64,000 nucleotides of DNA from the NCBI GenBank assembly GCA_963580285.1, contig OY757024.1:121086045-121150044 (forward strand). The letters run 5' to 3'. Of this stretch, positions 30,281 through 42,063 are shown piece by piece; position 1 is the stretch's first letter; every line of letters starts with the position of its first letter. The notes under the pieces were generated by a model that was not told where the DNA came from, did no database searches, and saw nothing but the letters and a program-made list of their open reading frames with translations. This DNA is from Lucinisca nassula (lineage: Eukaryota > Mollusca > Bivalvia > Lucinida > Lucinidae). Both the position numbers and the translations under genes were made by a program.

Positions 30281-31751
30281 CTCGGTTTAAACCACGACTC
30301 ACAGTCTTGTTCCCAGATACAACCCTTTTCCTGATGTTTTCCAAAGTTGGATCATCAACCTGAGCTTGCTTGAAAGCCTCCTTGTCATCGTTAATGATCT
30401 GATCGGGAACCTTAAGTTTTCTGTAAGGCTTCTCATCCTGCCTAGTTTGAGACCTAGTTACAGCCGCGGCTGAGAAATGAGACATATCAGGAAGTTTTGA
30501 TCCATCAATGTTACCGATAACCAAATCGTACAACGTATCATCCATACACAAAGCTTCAGTTTTCCCAGTGAAAAAAGTGCAATCAATGTCAATCATTGCC
30601 AAAGGATACCTTTGTGTGGATTCATCTATCAACGTAACATTTGATTCCTTTCCTATTAACTGACTATCCGAAACCAAACTTCTCCGAACGACACAGCCTG
30701 TACACCCAGTATCTCTTAATACAACCACCTTTCTATTATTAACCAATCCTTGTGCCGTCGGTAACCTTGCCTTTAAGAAGTAACAGACACCTTCCCTAGT
30801 TTCCTTACTACACTCCTCCCTATCCGAAATCAAAGGATCACCAACCTTATTTTCAAAAATACTTCCAATCTCATCACCTTTCCTAGTTACTTCCGTTTGA
30901 CAAAAACTAACTTGGTGTGCTGCGCCACGTGGTGTGCTATTATTTTTACCGCGTCCGCGAAAAGACCCTCTAAAATTACCACGACCACGTGTATAACCAC
31001 GACCTACATTCTGCATATTCTCATTCTTAACCTGAGAACCTTGAGTCTCTACGCGCGTGTTAAAATTTTCTTTAACACCGCTATCCCCAACTCCAGTTGC
31101 TCCTACCTCTGCGCTATACAATTGTTTCCTGTCGGGGTTCTTAAAACATTTAATTGTTAAATGCCCCTTACCGCATATGCTACACTTGATATCCGGTCTA
31201 CCACTCGGTTTGTTCGAGTCAACTTTGTCCTGTTTCCCCTGCGCTGCGCCTCTATTATCGCGTTGCCCCTTATTAATGCAACTATATACGCCCCCGCGCG
31301 CTTCTGCAAACAAATCTGCCTCCCTAGCCATTTCATCTAAATTATCAAACTGTTTTGGCTTCAGATGTACATACAGTTCTCTATTACATGACTCCAGGAA
31401 CTGATCCCTTGCCATGAAATCACAGACAGCCGGAAAAGATTTTTCTATCTTTGCCATATTAAGCCATTTTTCTAAATAACTTCTCAGTCTACTACTGAAC
31501 TGTATGAACGTTTCTGATTTCTCGGGCCTACTATAACGAAACTGTTTCCTAAATCCGCGCTCTGTCATGTCAAAATTCTTTAATAAAGCGTCCTTTAACT
31601 TTTCATAATCGGCCGCATCCTCATTTGACAACCGGTCATATACATCAAGTGCGCGCCCTTTGAGCAATGCACTTAAATACGCGGCCCAAACACTCTTATC
31701 CCATTTATTAGCCGTAGCATATTTCTCAAACCTAGATAAATAACTATCCAT
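30240..31751 (-). CDS. Gag-nucleocapsid-protease polyprotein
   Basis: The first ~160 residues are a gypsy-type Gag capsid region (FEKYATANKWDKSVWAAYL...). A CX2CX4HX4C knuckle CSICGKGHLTIKC lies near residues 190-202, followed by Arg/Gly-rich repeats (RGRGNFRGSFRGRG) typical of nucleocapsid. An aspartic-protease-like active site LRDTGCTG lies near residue 347, and TRSQTR then leads toward the integrase frame. The same frame continues upstream through one TAA (31779-31781) into 31782-31994, so the annotated ATG is probably not the original start. Disruptions suggest it is supplied in trans or decaying. Confidence 0.85.
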   Translation of the reverse strand: MDSYLSRFEKYATANKWDKSVWAAYLSALLKGRALDVYDRLSNEDAADYEKLKDALLKNFDMTERGFRKQFRYSRPEKSETFIQFSSRLRSYLEKWLNMAKIEKSFPAVCDFMARDQFLESCNRELYVHLKPKQFDNLDEMAREADLFAEARGGVYSCINKGQRDNRGAAQGKQDKVDSNKPSGRPDIKCSICGKGHLTIKCFKNPDRKQLYSAEVGATGVGDSGVKENFNTRVETQGSQVKNENMQNVGRGYTRGRGNFRGSFRGRGKNNSTPRGAAHQVSFCQTEVTRKGDEIGSIFENKVGDPLISDREECSKETREGVCYFLKARLPTAQGLVNNRKVVVLRDTGCTGCVVRRSLVSDSQLIGKESNVTLIDESTQRYPLAMIDIDCTFFTGKTEALCMDDTLYDLVIGNIDGSKLPDMSHFSAAAVTRSQTRQDEKPYRKLKVPDQIINDDKEAFKQAQVDDPTLENIRKRVVSGNKTVSRGLNRGETRFIEKKRFGI

Positions 31752-31778
31752 TTTATCTTTACCCTCTTCAAAATAAGG

Positions 31779-32278
31779 TTACTTAGGATCCCGGGCATGA
31801 GCCACCTTCTCAGCTTTTTGCTTTTCCAATTCTAGCTCGAGCTTCGCTCTCTGCATTTCTAACTGATTCCTTAATTCTTGGTGCTGAAGCTCAAACCCAT
31901 GCTTTATTTGTTCTAAATGGGTCTCACTAATCTCTTTTGCCTCCCTTTCACTCTTAATGCGTGTCATTTCAAGTTCCTTATTAACATTCAACATAGCTAG
32001 TTCATGTGCCCTTTCCTTTTCTTTTTCCCTTTCCTTTTCTTCTAACTTAGCTAGTTCATGTGCCCTTTCTTTTCCTTTTCTTCTAACTTAGCTAGTTCAT
32101 GTACCCTTTCCTTTTCCTTTTCCTCAGACCTTAACCTTTCTAAATCCCTTTGCTCTTGCCTTTCTGTCCGCTCAATATCTTGTTGCTCTTTAACAAAACC
32201 TTGTAACTCTTTCCCCTCATAACCTAAGTCCTTTCCCATTTGCATTAAACGCTCCATTATTGATAACGTAAATCTCAC
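31779..32278 (-). pseudogene. N-terminal coiled-coil part of Gag, broken
   Basis: Two frames, 32051-32278 (MERLMQMGKDLGYEGKELQG start region) and 31779-31994, are rich in Glu, Lys and Arg with heptads. Between them a short ELAKLEEKE-type tandem repeat has gained or lost one base, shifting the frame near 32060-32075. The TAA at 31779-31781 then separates this part from the main Gag frame. Confidence 0.7.
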
Positions 32279-32964
32279 GTTACTATCAAAACCACTATAA
32301 ACTGATCAGTTATGATCAGTGATGATTGAATGGGCTTAACTAAAACGTTAAGATATGTGTTATACGCGTTAATCTAACTAAAACGTTAGTTATTAAAGCA
32401 CACGCGATTTGAAATGTCAAATGCTTTTAGCAAAATATGACGTTGCGTACTGGTAGTCTAATATGACGTCATAAACCGACGACGTTTACAGTAAAATGCT
32501 ACAATCCGAAGTTTCATCACATTACAAAACTCCGATCATAACAAGTCACCATTACTGTTTCTATTACGTCATACCTAACCTCAAGCCACTGCGTAAATAT
32601 TAACGCTACCGTTATGTCAACGTCAGTAAATTGTTAACGTCACTACGTCAGAACCATGTGTGGGTAAGATCAATTAGTAACTCCAGTTTAACTTAGTAGA
32701 ATGTCAGGTAACACAATTAAGTGGGGTCTACTTAAATTTTTCGTTACCAAGAAAAAGTGGGGTTTGCCTTGCCTTCCTGCTCAGAAATTAACGACTTGTC
32801 AGTATCCATTCAGTTGAATACATGGGTTTCGCACTTCATCAACGCAGGAAGGAAGATTCAAGTTAATTTCTAAATGTGGCTGCCAATACATTTTTTTTTT
32901 TAAATTGATGATTCAGAGTATCGATGTGCTGTTCCACAGCCGGGAACACCAGCCAGAGATCAAG
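32279..32964 (-). other. 5' leader of the LTR retrotransposon
   Basis: It is non-coding internal sequence between the primer site and Gag. A near-palindrome ACTGATCAGTTATGATCAGT lies at 32300-32319. No structured packaging signal could be assigned by eye. Confidence 0.5.
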
Positions 32965-32981
32965 TCCCACTTCTGACACCA
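32965..32981 (-). other. tRNA-Leu primer-binding site
   Basis: On the plus strand TCCCACTTCTGACACCA is the 3' end of animal tRNA-Leu including CCA. The minus strand is therefore complementary to it and lies two bases inside the 5' LTR. Confidence 0.88.
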
Positions 32982-32983
32982 AA

Positions 32984-35543
32984 TGTTACATGTGGGTTTA
33001 CGGCGTCCCGCAAACCCCCATGCTGACAAGACAACCGAGCGTGATCTCTGACAGGTGTACGGGCAGCTGTGGGGTAAGGCACAAGAAAGATGTTAAATGA
33101 ATGATATGAATTATTTACAATATCTACATACAACGCTTACAAACACAAAACATCACAATTTGTTGCTTCTGTAGCCAACTCACGACGTCCGCTCCGAAGG
33201 CAAAACAATGTTCTGTGCTCGGAACGGGTGACGTGAATACCTACAGAAGCAAACAACAAAAACAACAACAAAAACAAAAAAAGAAACAACACAAGACGCG
33301 ACTAGGCAAGTTTATAACTTAGGGTGAATCCGCCACTCGCGTGAAACTTCCTCTCGCGAACTAGTAGAACTAGTCTATCAACATAGTTGATAACCATAGG
33401 TTTAGCGATCACGTTTGCCGATCAGAGATTTAGCGATCGTCCAAATAACCTGCAGGTAAGTTGACCTCTTCCATGGTCTCACATTTGTTTACAACGAACA
33501 ATGATTTATATTCTGCTTCTACCCTGGTAGGCGCTGATTACGGCGGTCTGTCCGCCCTTGCTGGACCCTAACGCCTAGCGTCGTACCAGTACCTGCTGCT
33601 ATGAAGCAGGGAGCAGCAGGTCACACATTGTTGTGCCTGCAAATTACGATAACGGGACTAGAAACGAGTCACAAAACATACATGCTATATCATGATCCCC
33701 CTCCCGGAGAAGTAAGAATATGTTCATGCATATACCGTTATTGCGCATGCGCCGACCATACATACAGGCTGATTAGTGCATGTGACAAATAATCGTACAG
33801 CAGAACTCAACTTGACTGTGCATCAAATTATCAGCACCCAGCGCTTGACACAATAATACTCAAAGTTCATGTTTCCTTACTGAGCACTACAGAAATCAAT
33901 TAATGCTCACTACTACTGAGCATAATACTCATCAAATTTGTGCTTACTACATTATCACAAGTAAGAGGCAGTTGAACAGACCACGCCTTTGCGCTACCTG
34001 GTCAGCCGCCAATTACAGGAAACATAACAATCTCTATTTCATATCCTTCTCCGCAACACGGCTCACAAATATAGCTATTCACAAATTCATTACATTAATA
34101 ACAGATAGAAACTACAAACAGAAGATTTTCATCTATAATCCACAACATTTGTTAGTGTCTCATAAGGGCCAACACTGTTTGCCGTAAATTCACTCTGTAT
34201 TTGGTAGGCACCCCGTCACAACCGTCCTCGCGACGCCGATGACGCAGCTGACGTCATCCCCGCCGCTCAGGCCGTTATGACGTGTGGCGACCAAACACTC
34301 CCACTTATCATCATCACGTTCTTTATATGTACATACATGCACAAACTGAGTTATCAGACCAAAAACGGCATCATTACAAAATGAACTCGTAATTCTTCTT
34401 GAACAAAATTATTTCTAATCAACGTGAACATGCTTGTAAAATAAAATTCATTACGGTTCATCATCACGGATAACCCAACAGGCTCTTGTAAGAGTTTGCC
34501 CTGATGATGAAGATGTGGTTAAACCCGTCTTAAGTTTACGTCCCCTCTACACCTAATATCATATTGGGACGGAACCACGGTTTTCTAACCAAAGCTAGTC
34601 ACAAGTCATGGATCAAACAAGTGACCCGGCGTTTCTTAATTACATTCTACAAAAGGGGTCTAAATGCCTAAATGAATCTAGAATGAGCGGGTGTCCAAAC
34701 TTTACATCTCACCAACATCTAGGGTCAGCATGAGACAGGACCTCACTTAGAAAGACTCATTCTACTACTGGAGAAGCCTGGGATCAATTCTGCGACGTCT
34801 AGCTGGCAAAGCTAGTAGCCTAATCACTACAGGCCACAACAGTGAATTCAGAATAGGCTTCAGAAAGTTGGGGTATACTAGAAGTAAACCCCTCCAAAAC
34901 CTACAAGCATGTTCATACAAAAATAATACTAAACATAGATTTAACATACCTTTCAATATACTTTCTATCTCCCCGTCACAATGTTGTGTTCACTCTTACA
35001 ACTTGACCTGCTGCTAAAGTGTCCGCTTTTTTCAGGGTTTATATATCTATGAATACTACCAGAAAATCATGCCTACTCATATTACCTTGCTTTGTTCGTG
35101 GCGAAGTGGAGATACCGGCCACAAACAAAGCTAGATAGCAAAAATCGAGTAGATAATGGATTTGCGTTCAAATAGTATATTTCCCATAGGAAAAATTGAT
35201 GAAACGACCCTATAATCAATGACATGACTCCTGTCAAAACGAACACCCACACAACACGTGACGGGAATAAAAATCATATATGGCACAATTTGGCGGTTGG
35301 CGATTTTTAGGCAAATTCTATAGGACTCGGCCTTTTAGCGGCCCCCTGTATTGTAAAAACAGCTCTCTATAAACCACTCATGCATACATCGTATGATATG
35401 TGCATGACTTGTTCATGGAGCCGCACAGTTTGCGTACCATATTTCACCTAAAATATTTCACTCGCACCGCCCTACCATATATCTACTAAAATAATTTAGA
35501 TGTGCATAAGCACCAGAGAGGTTTCCTATTCCATCTCGTAACA
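32984..35543 (-). repeat. 5' LTR (minus-strand sense)
   Basis: It is the duplicate of 26017-28575, adjacent to the primer-binding site. At 2.56 kb it is long for a gypsy-type LTR. Confidence 0.93.
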
Positions 35544-36510
35544 GAGATAGAGCCTTCATATTTTGCGTGTAGGTTCCTTGTGACAAAAGATTTACATTCA
35601 CACAAAAAATTTTGACCTGTGACCTTGACCTTGACCTTTGACCTGCATAAAAGAGAAAGTTAACATTGGTCATAACTTTTAAAATCGTTTGAGATACAGC
35701 CTTCATATTTAGCATGTATGTTCCCTGTGATAAAAGCTTTACATTCATGCAAAAAAAATTGACCTGTAACCTTGACCTTGACCTTTGACCTACTTAAAAT
35801 AAAAAAATAACATTTTGGTCTTAACTTTTGAACGGTTTGAGATAGAGCCTTCATATCTTGCATGTAGGTTCCTTGTGACAAGAGCTTTACATTCACATGA
35901 AACATTTTGACCTGTGACCTTGACCTTTGACCTACATAAAAGAAAAAGTTAATATTGGTCATAACTTTTGAACCGTTTGAGATACAGCCTTTATATTTAG
36001 CATGTAGGTTCCTTGTGACAAACGCTTTACATTCATGCAAACATTTTGACCTGTGACCTTGACCTTTGACCTACTTAAAAAATTAAACATTTTTGGCCAT
36101 AACTTTCAAACCGTTTGGGATAGAGCTTTGATATTTGGCATGTAGGGTCCCTGCATGACCTTGACTTTTGACCTAGTTAAAAAAATAAAATTGTTCATAA
36201 CTTTTGAACCGTTTAAGATAGAGCCTTAATATTTGGCATGTAGGATCCCTGCATGACCTTGACCTTTGACCTACTTAAAAAAATAAAATTGTTCATAACT
36301 TTTGAACCGTTTAAGATAGAGCCTTAATATTTGGCATGTAGGTTCCTTGTGACAAGAGCTTTACATTCATGTAATTTTTTTCACCCGTGACCTTGACCTA
36401 CTTTAAAGAAAAAATATTATTGTTCATAACTTTTGAACCATTTAAGATAAAGCTTTCATATTTGGCATGTAAGTTTCTTGTGTCAAGGGCTTCCTACACA
36501 AACACAAATC
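35544..36510. repeat. Minisatellite B, right part
   Basis: It continues 25611-26016 across the insertion. TGACCTTGACCTTTGACCT recurs in most units. Units near 36120-36300 are shortened by loss of the segment after 'TGTAGG'. Confidence 0.85.
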
Positions 36511-36594
36511 TTGAACAGTGAGCAACTTTGAATGAAAAATGACCATGCCCGGGGACATGTTCGTGTTTCACAAACACATCTTGTTTACATTGTT

Positions 36595-37012
36595 TCAGCT
36601 TGATGTAAGGTAAACTATAGAAAGAGTTAGCTTATGAAATTTTCAAAGGGCCATTACTGCTGATATATGAAGAAGGTTCAGCCTGATCAGGTTGTAAATT
36701 GCAGGAGTTTACAGAAGTTTTCAAAGGAGCACAACTCTGTCAATATTTGATGAACTGCGTTCTTGAAAAAACATGCACTTCTTCACACCATCGTTTCACT
36801 ATACATTTTATAAAGTCTCAGCATATAAATCTATCGTTTCAGCTGGATGGGATACAAACTGTAGGCGTGGTTAGCCTAAAACGAAATGTTTACATGAATT
36901 TTCAAATGGGCATAACTCTATTTGGTGGATTGCAACCTAGAAATAACATGCACTACTCTACATCATGGTGTTACTATTTATAAAGTCTCAGCTTAGTCTG
37001 ATGTTGAGTATT
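36595..37012. repeat. Minisatellite D, period ~145-150 bp
   Basis: TTTCAAAGGGGCATAACTCT, TGGTGGACTGCAACC and AGTTTCAGCTTGATCGGAT mark the unit, with few complete copies. It resumes at 37293-37505, 39595-40051 and 40339-40425. Unlike A, B, C and E it lacks AGGTCA. Confidence 0.7.
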
Positions 37013-37292
37013 CATTACGAAAACATGCCTATACCAATACATTGTAACCTTTATTACCGAAAAAATGAAAATTTTAAGATGAAAAATTGTGATATTTTTC
37101 TTATTTCTGCTCAAAATATAGATTGTGGGTACTCGTTAGAACCGCCTCATCGAGGCGGTTCTAACGAGTACCCACAATTTATATTTTTGAGCAGAATTAA
37201 TAAAAATAAGGTTTACCCGTGTAAACCCGAGTTTCACTATATAAAAGTAGGGTTCGAGGGGGTCGAAATTATATAGGCGTGTTTTCGTGATG
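37013..37292. mobile_element. Fold-back MITE inside minisatellite D
   Basis: The ends are CATTACGAAAACATGCCTAT and TATAGGCGTGTTTTCGTGATG (last 20 bases quoted elsewhere). The stem is GTGGGTACTCGTTAGAACCG, with apex CCTCATCGAGG. Confidence 0.83.
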
Positions 37293-37505
37293 TGGAGTAG
37301 TTAGCCAAAAACAAAACAATGACAGAAAATTTCAAAGGGAAAAAATTCTGCTAATATTTGGTGGACCGTAACCGCGAAGCAATATGCGCTGCTCCACATC
37401 ACGGTCTAACGTTATATCGAGTAACAGATTGATTGAATGTTAGCTGTAGGAGAAGTTAGCCAGAAACCAAACATTACCAGAAATTTTTAAAGGGGTGTAA
37501 CGCTA

Positions 37506-37742
37506 CATCACGAAAACAAGCCTATATATTTTGGACCCCCCTTTGAACCCCACTTTTATATATTAAAACTGGTGTTTACACGGGTAAACATTATTTTTCT
37601 TATTTCTACTCTAAAATATAGATAAAGGGTACGCGTTAGAACCGCCTCACCTAGAACCGCCTCGGTGAGGCGGTTCTAACGTGTACCCACAATCTATATT
37701 TCAAGCAGAAATAAGAAAACTATCACAATTTTTCATCTTAAC
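37506..37742. mobile_element. Fold-back MITE, opposite orientation, right end lost
   Basis: It starts CATCACGAAAACAAGCCTAT. The stem is GGGTACGCGTTAGAACCGCC with a duplicated GAACCGCCTC. The right terminus is replaced by the start of minisatellite C. Confidence 0.7.
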
Positions 37743-39531
37743 AAGATGTGTTTGTGAAACACTGATGCCCCCGGACAGCGCATGTGAAAAATGAAAGCTC
37801 TTTCACTCACCAATCAAAAGGTATGGCCAATGTTCAAGTCTTAAAAAAGTAGGTCACGGTCACAAGGTTAAAAATTATGGTACCACTGAAAAGGTCTGTG
37901 AAAAGGATTGCTAATGTGAAATATGAAAGCCCTATCACTTACCAATCGAAAGCTATGGCCAATGTTAAAGTTTTTAAAAGTAGATCAAAGGTCAAGGTAA
38001 AGGTCACAATATCAAAACTTATGGTACCACTGAAAAGGTCTTGTGACAAGGAAGGCACACTTAAACTATGTAAGCAGTATCAATTACCAATCGAAAGTTA
38101 TGGCCAGTGATAAAGTCTTTAAAAAGTAGGTTAAACGTCAAGGTCAAGGTCACAAGGTCAAACATCCTGGTACCACTGGAAAGGTATTGTGTCAAGGTAT
38201 GCACATGTGAAATATGAAAGCCCTATCACTTACTAATCGAAAGATACGGCCCATGTTAAGTTTTTAAAAAGTAGGTCAAATGTTAAGGTCATAAGAACAA
38301 AACGTATGGTATCAATGGAAAATTCTTGTGACAAGGAATGCATATGTGAATAATGAAAGCCCTATCACTTACCAATCGAAAGTTACGGCAAATAGTGAAG
38401 TTTTTAAGAAGTAGGTCAAAACAAGGTCAATGTCACAAGGTCAAAAATTATGGTACCACTAGAAAGGTCTTGTGACATGGAATACATAAGTGAAATGTGA
38501 ACACCCTATTACTAACCAATCAAAAGTTATGGCCAATGTTAAGGTTTTTAAAAGTATGTCAAACGTCAAGGTCAAGGTCACAAGGTCATAAATTATGGGA
38601 TCGTTGGAAAGGTCTTCTGACATAGATTGCGCATGTGAAATATGAAAGCCCTATCACGTGCCAATCGAAAGTTATGGCCAATGTTAAAGTTTTTGAAAAG
38701 TAGGTCAAATGTCAAGGTCATTGTCAGAAGAGAAAACATAACAATACCATTGGAAAGGTCTTGTAACATAGAATGCGCATGTGAAATATGAAAGTCATAT
38801 CACTTACCAATCGAAAGTTATGCCCAATGTTAAAGTTCTTAAAAAGTAGGTCAAACGTCAAGGTCAAGGTCAAAAGGTCAAAAATGATGGTACCTTTGGA
38901 AAGGTCTTGTGACATAGAATGCACATTTGAAATTTGAAAGACCTATCACTTACCAATCGAAAGTTATGCCCAATGTTAAAGACATTTATTCTGTAACAGT
39001 AAAACACACCGTGTGTCCATAACTGTTTTATTGCCCCCTGTGATATACTGACTATAGCAGATCAAAGTCGGCCCTTAATAGGGTGATTAGTAGCTCTTAT
39101 TGAATCTCCTGACTGAGACACTTAAGGGGAAAATCAATAATGTACACCAGTCAACAGTAAGTAATTTATTGATTTTCCCCAAGGCGGCCCCTTACCTGTT
39201 GAAGACAGAGGACTTCTCTCCAGTGAGCACTGAAGGCTACATAATATTATATAATGAAATGATAGTCCTCAATAATCAAGAACAAATGCCTTTAAAGTTC
39301 TTAAAAAGTAGGTCAAACGTCTAGGTGAAGGTAAAATATTATGGCACCACTGGAAAGGTCTTTTGACAAAGAATGCACATGTGAAATATGAAAGCCATAT
39401 CAGTTACCATTCAAAAGTTATGTCCAATGTTAAGGTTTTTGCGAACGGATAAACAAACAGACAAACAGACGGACAGACAGACAAACAGACCAAAAACTAT
39501 ATGCCCCGATTCTTGATTCCGGGGGCATAAA
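37743..39531. repeat. Minisatellite C, period ~150 bp, with a 3' hairpin
   Basis: Unit landmarks are GAAAGGTCTTGTGACA, CCCTATCACTTACCAATCGA, AAGTTATGGCCAATGTTAA and AAGGTCAAGGTCACAAGGTC. About eight units are present. A ~305-bp unrelated insertion interrupts it (38985-39290). The array closes with AAACAGACAGACGG-type repeats and a hairpin TGCCCCGATTC...GATTCCGGGGGCA at 39501-39529. That ending resembles the tails of tandem-repeat-bearing Helitron-like elements. Confidence 0.85.
38985..39290. other. Insertion within minisatellite C
   Basis: It contains complementary GGGGAAAATCAATAA (39125) and TTATTGATTTTCCCC (39166). No ends or coding region are identified. Confidence 0.4.
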
Positions 39532-40051
39532 AATCGTGTTTTTTTCGGCGGAAAAGTTTAAAAAAAAATTGTATAGGCGTGTTTTCGTAATGATAAATTT
39601 TCGGTGGACTGCAACCTTAAAACAATATGCACTGCTCCACATCATGCTCTAACTATATGTTAAGTTTCAGCTTGATCGGATCTGAATTATAGGAGGACTT
39701 AGCCGGAAACTTAATGTTTACAGAAATTTTCAAAGGGGCATAACTGTATTTTGTTGAAATTAAGCTCAAAACAATATGCACAGCTTAACACCATGGTCTA
39801 ACTATATATAAAGTTTCAGCTTGATCGGATGTAAAAAGTAGGAGTTATCAGGTAACGAAATGTTTACAGAAATTTTCAAAGGGGCATAACTTTATAAATA
39901 TTTGGTGGACTGCAACCTCCAAACAATGTACACTGATCCACACCGTGGTCTAACTTTATTTCAAGTTTCAGCTTGATCGTATCTTAATTGTAGGAAGACT
40001 TAGCCGGAAACTAAATGTTTATGGGAATTTTCAAAGGGGCATAACTCTATA

Positions 40052-40338
40052 CATTACGAAAACACGCCTATACAAATACACTGTAACCTTTATCGACGAA
40101 AAAAAATGGAAATTCTGAGATGAAAAATTGTGATATTTTTCTTATTTCTGCTCAAAATATAGATTGTGGGTACTCGTTAGAACCGCCTCATTGAGGCGGT
40201 TCTAACGAGTACCCATAATCTATATTTTAGAGCAGAAATATGAAAAATAAGGTTTACACCTGTAAACCCCAGTTTTACGAGACTATATAAAAGTGGGGTT
40301 CAAGGGGATCAAAATTATATAGGCGTGTTTTCGTAATG
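40052..40338. mobile_element. Fold-back MITE inside minisatellite D
   Basis: The ends are CATTACGAAAACACGCCTAT and AGGCGTGTTTTCGTAATG, with a long central stem. Confidence 0.83.
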
Positions 40339-40598
40339 GACATTTGATGGACCGTAACCTCGAAACAATATGCGCTGCTTCACATCACTATATATAAAGT
40401 TTCAGCTTGATCGGATCACGCACGCACGTACCCACACAAACTGATAAAATTACACTGCGCGCAACTTCCTGAATAGCTTTTGTACAAATTCAAGATGACA
40501 TTTATAACCGCGCTCTCCTTAGCACTCATCTCCGTCGCTGCACATGACGTATTGATGGGTCCGAGCCTTATGTCAACGTTCACCGGATAAAGCTGTTT

Positions 40599-40892
40599 TG
40601 TTTCTTTGTATTGGAGTTTAACGGTCTAGTCAAAACTATTTAGGTCATTCTTGAGCCAGTCAGTTTACCGATCCACACTTTCCTGGGCAGGCTTATACGT
40701 CAGCGGTTAACCAGTACAGCGCACATTCTTTCGCCAGAAACTGACAAATGCCCCTCTTGAAACAGCGGAAGGGAGAGGATGACCGTAAAAAAGATTTCAT
40801 GATCAATCTCCACGAAAGAATGTTGCCGACCCCGATAGGTATCGAACCCGCTTCCTCCTGATCACCAGCCAGACTGAGCTACCGAGGCCAGC
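40599..40892 (-). mobile_element. SINE S1, full length
   Basis: In reverse it runs from TTTGTATTGGAGTTTAACGG to ACTGAGCTACCGAGGCC. Box B is retained as GGTATCGAACCC. Confidence 0.85.
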
Positions 40893-41004
40893 GCGATCAG
40901 TGAAGCGAGAGAGTGTTTACACAAACGTGATTGCACCATTTTTTTTTTTTTTTTTTTTTTTTTCAATTTGTGTGGTATATATCCGTGTCGTCGCTGACAC
41001 ATTC

Positions 41005-41122
41005 ATGACGAGGCGGTTCTAATGAATACCCACAATCAATGTTTTCGAGTACAAATAATAAAAATAATATATACCCCTGTAAACCCAAGTTTTACTCTAT
41101 AAAAGTGGGGTTTAAGGGGGTG
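41005..41122. repeat. Half of a fold-back MITE
   Basis: GACGAGGCGGTTCTAATGAA through AAAAGTGGGGTTTAAGGGGG is present. The opposite half is absent. Confidence 0.65.
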
Positions 41123-41627
41123 ATGTGATCAGACTGTGCTTATGCGCAGCCTAATATGAACCTTTTTGCTATAGTCCCCAAAAACTGATAAGCCATATGT
41201 TTCGAAATCACGTTGCAGCTCCTATATAACACTAATATTTCTAACATCCTTTCGAAGCTTTCCTTGTGTCTACAAGTCCAAGTGAAGATAAGAATCGGTT
41301 TAATGGCAAGATTCTGTTTGTAACCATGGAAACCTAATTTCAACCCTGAGAACTTTGGATTAAACACATAGCAGGTGGTGATGATTGATGGGTTCCTGCA
41401 TTCTGGTCGGACATATTTGTCTTCATGAAATTGTATATTCAGAAAAATATATTTGCCTATATATGATGATCAGTTATCTTTTGCATCAGAAAAAAAACAT
41501 GCCTATGTAGTTTTGAACCCATTAGCCCCAATTTTGTTTTGTAAAACTTGGGTTTACAAGGGTATATATTTTTTCCTTATTTCTTGTCAAAAACATAGAT
41601 TGTGGGTACTCGTTAGAACCGCTTGTA

Positions 41628-41877
41628 AAATAGAAGTGGAAGCAATGATCAGGAATCGATACACTTAACCCCCAGCTCCCATCAGAGACAGCAAAGGGAA
41701 AGAAACACAAACATGAAGCAACAGACCCCAACGGAAACCCCAACAGCGGAAAACCAAAAGGACAATTACTTAACCATCAAAATGGCCAATTGGCTATCCA
41801 AATTAAAATAATATTAGCGGCACAAACACCCAAAGACAAACCTTACAAAAATAAACCGCGACAGAAGAACCAAAGTA
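41628..41877 (-). repeat. Repeat 'U' (probable Penelope-like 3' UTR), nested
   Basis: It is the reverse complement of a sequence also at 47935-48210, 48880-49230, 52795-53080, 59150-59235 and 61280-61465. Landmarks are AAAGGGAAAGAAACACAAAC and AATTGGCTATCCAAA. Confidence 0.65.
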
Positions 41878-42063
41878 AGCCTGCCAAGGCAAAGTGGAGC
41901 GAGTCGGACCGGTCATGCATATAAACCCAATTGGTTTCATTGGGCGACAGGGCTTGAGATGTCATTTCATCTCAATGTCGGGTAAGTGTCCCACAGTATT
42001 GGGAGCAATGTCTCCAAAACGATCTAAATAGTGTTGACGGGAAGGTTAAACCTCAAACCATAC
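41878..42063 (+). mobile_element. SINE S4 fragment, nested
   Basis: GCCTGCCAAGGCAAAGTGGA to GAAGGTTAAACCTCAAACCA is the 3' half of the family. Confidence 0.75.

Larger units (their letters stand above)
26017..35543 (-). mobile_element. LTR retrotransposon with Gag-protease-integrase and an RT stub
   Basis: Long direct repeats of 2559 and 2560 bp (26017-28575, 32984-35543) look almost identical, start TGTTAC and end GTAACA. A perfect 5-bp target duplication GAGAT flanks the element (26012-26016, 35544-35548), inside minisatellite B. On the minus strand a tRNA-Leu primer site follows the 5' LTR and a purine tract precedes the 3' LTR. The internal region (4.4 kb) encodes Gag, an aspartic protease and integrase, then stops just after an RT-like N-terminal stub. 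It is a Ty3/gypsy-type element; protease directly followed by integrase recalls the Gmr1-like order. It is non-autonomous. Confidence 0.92.
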
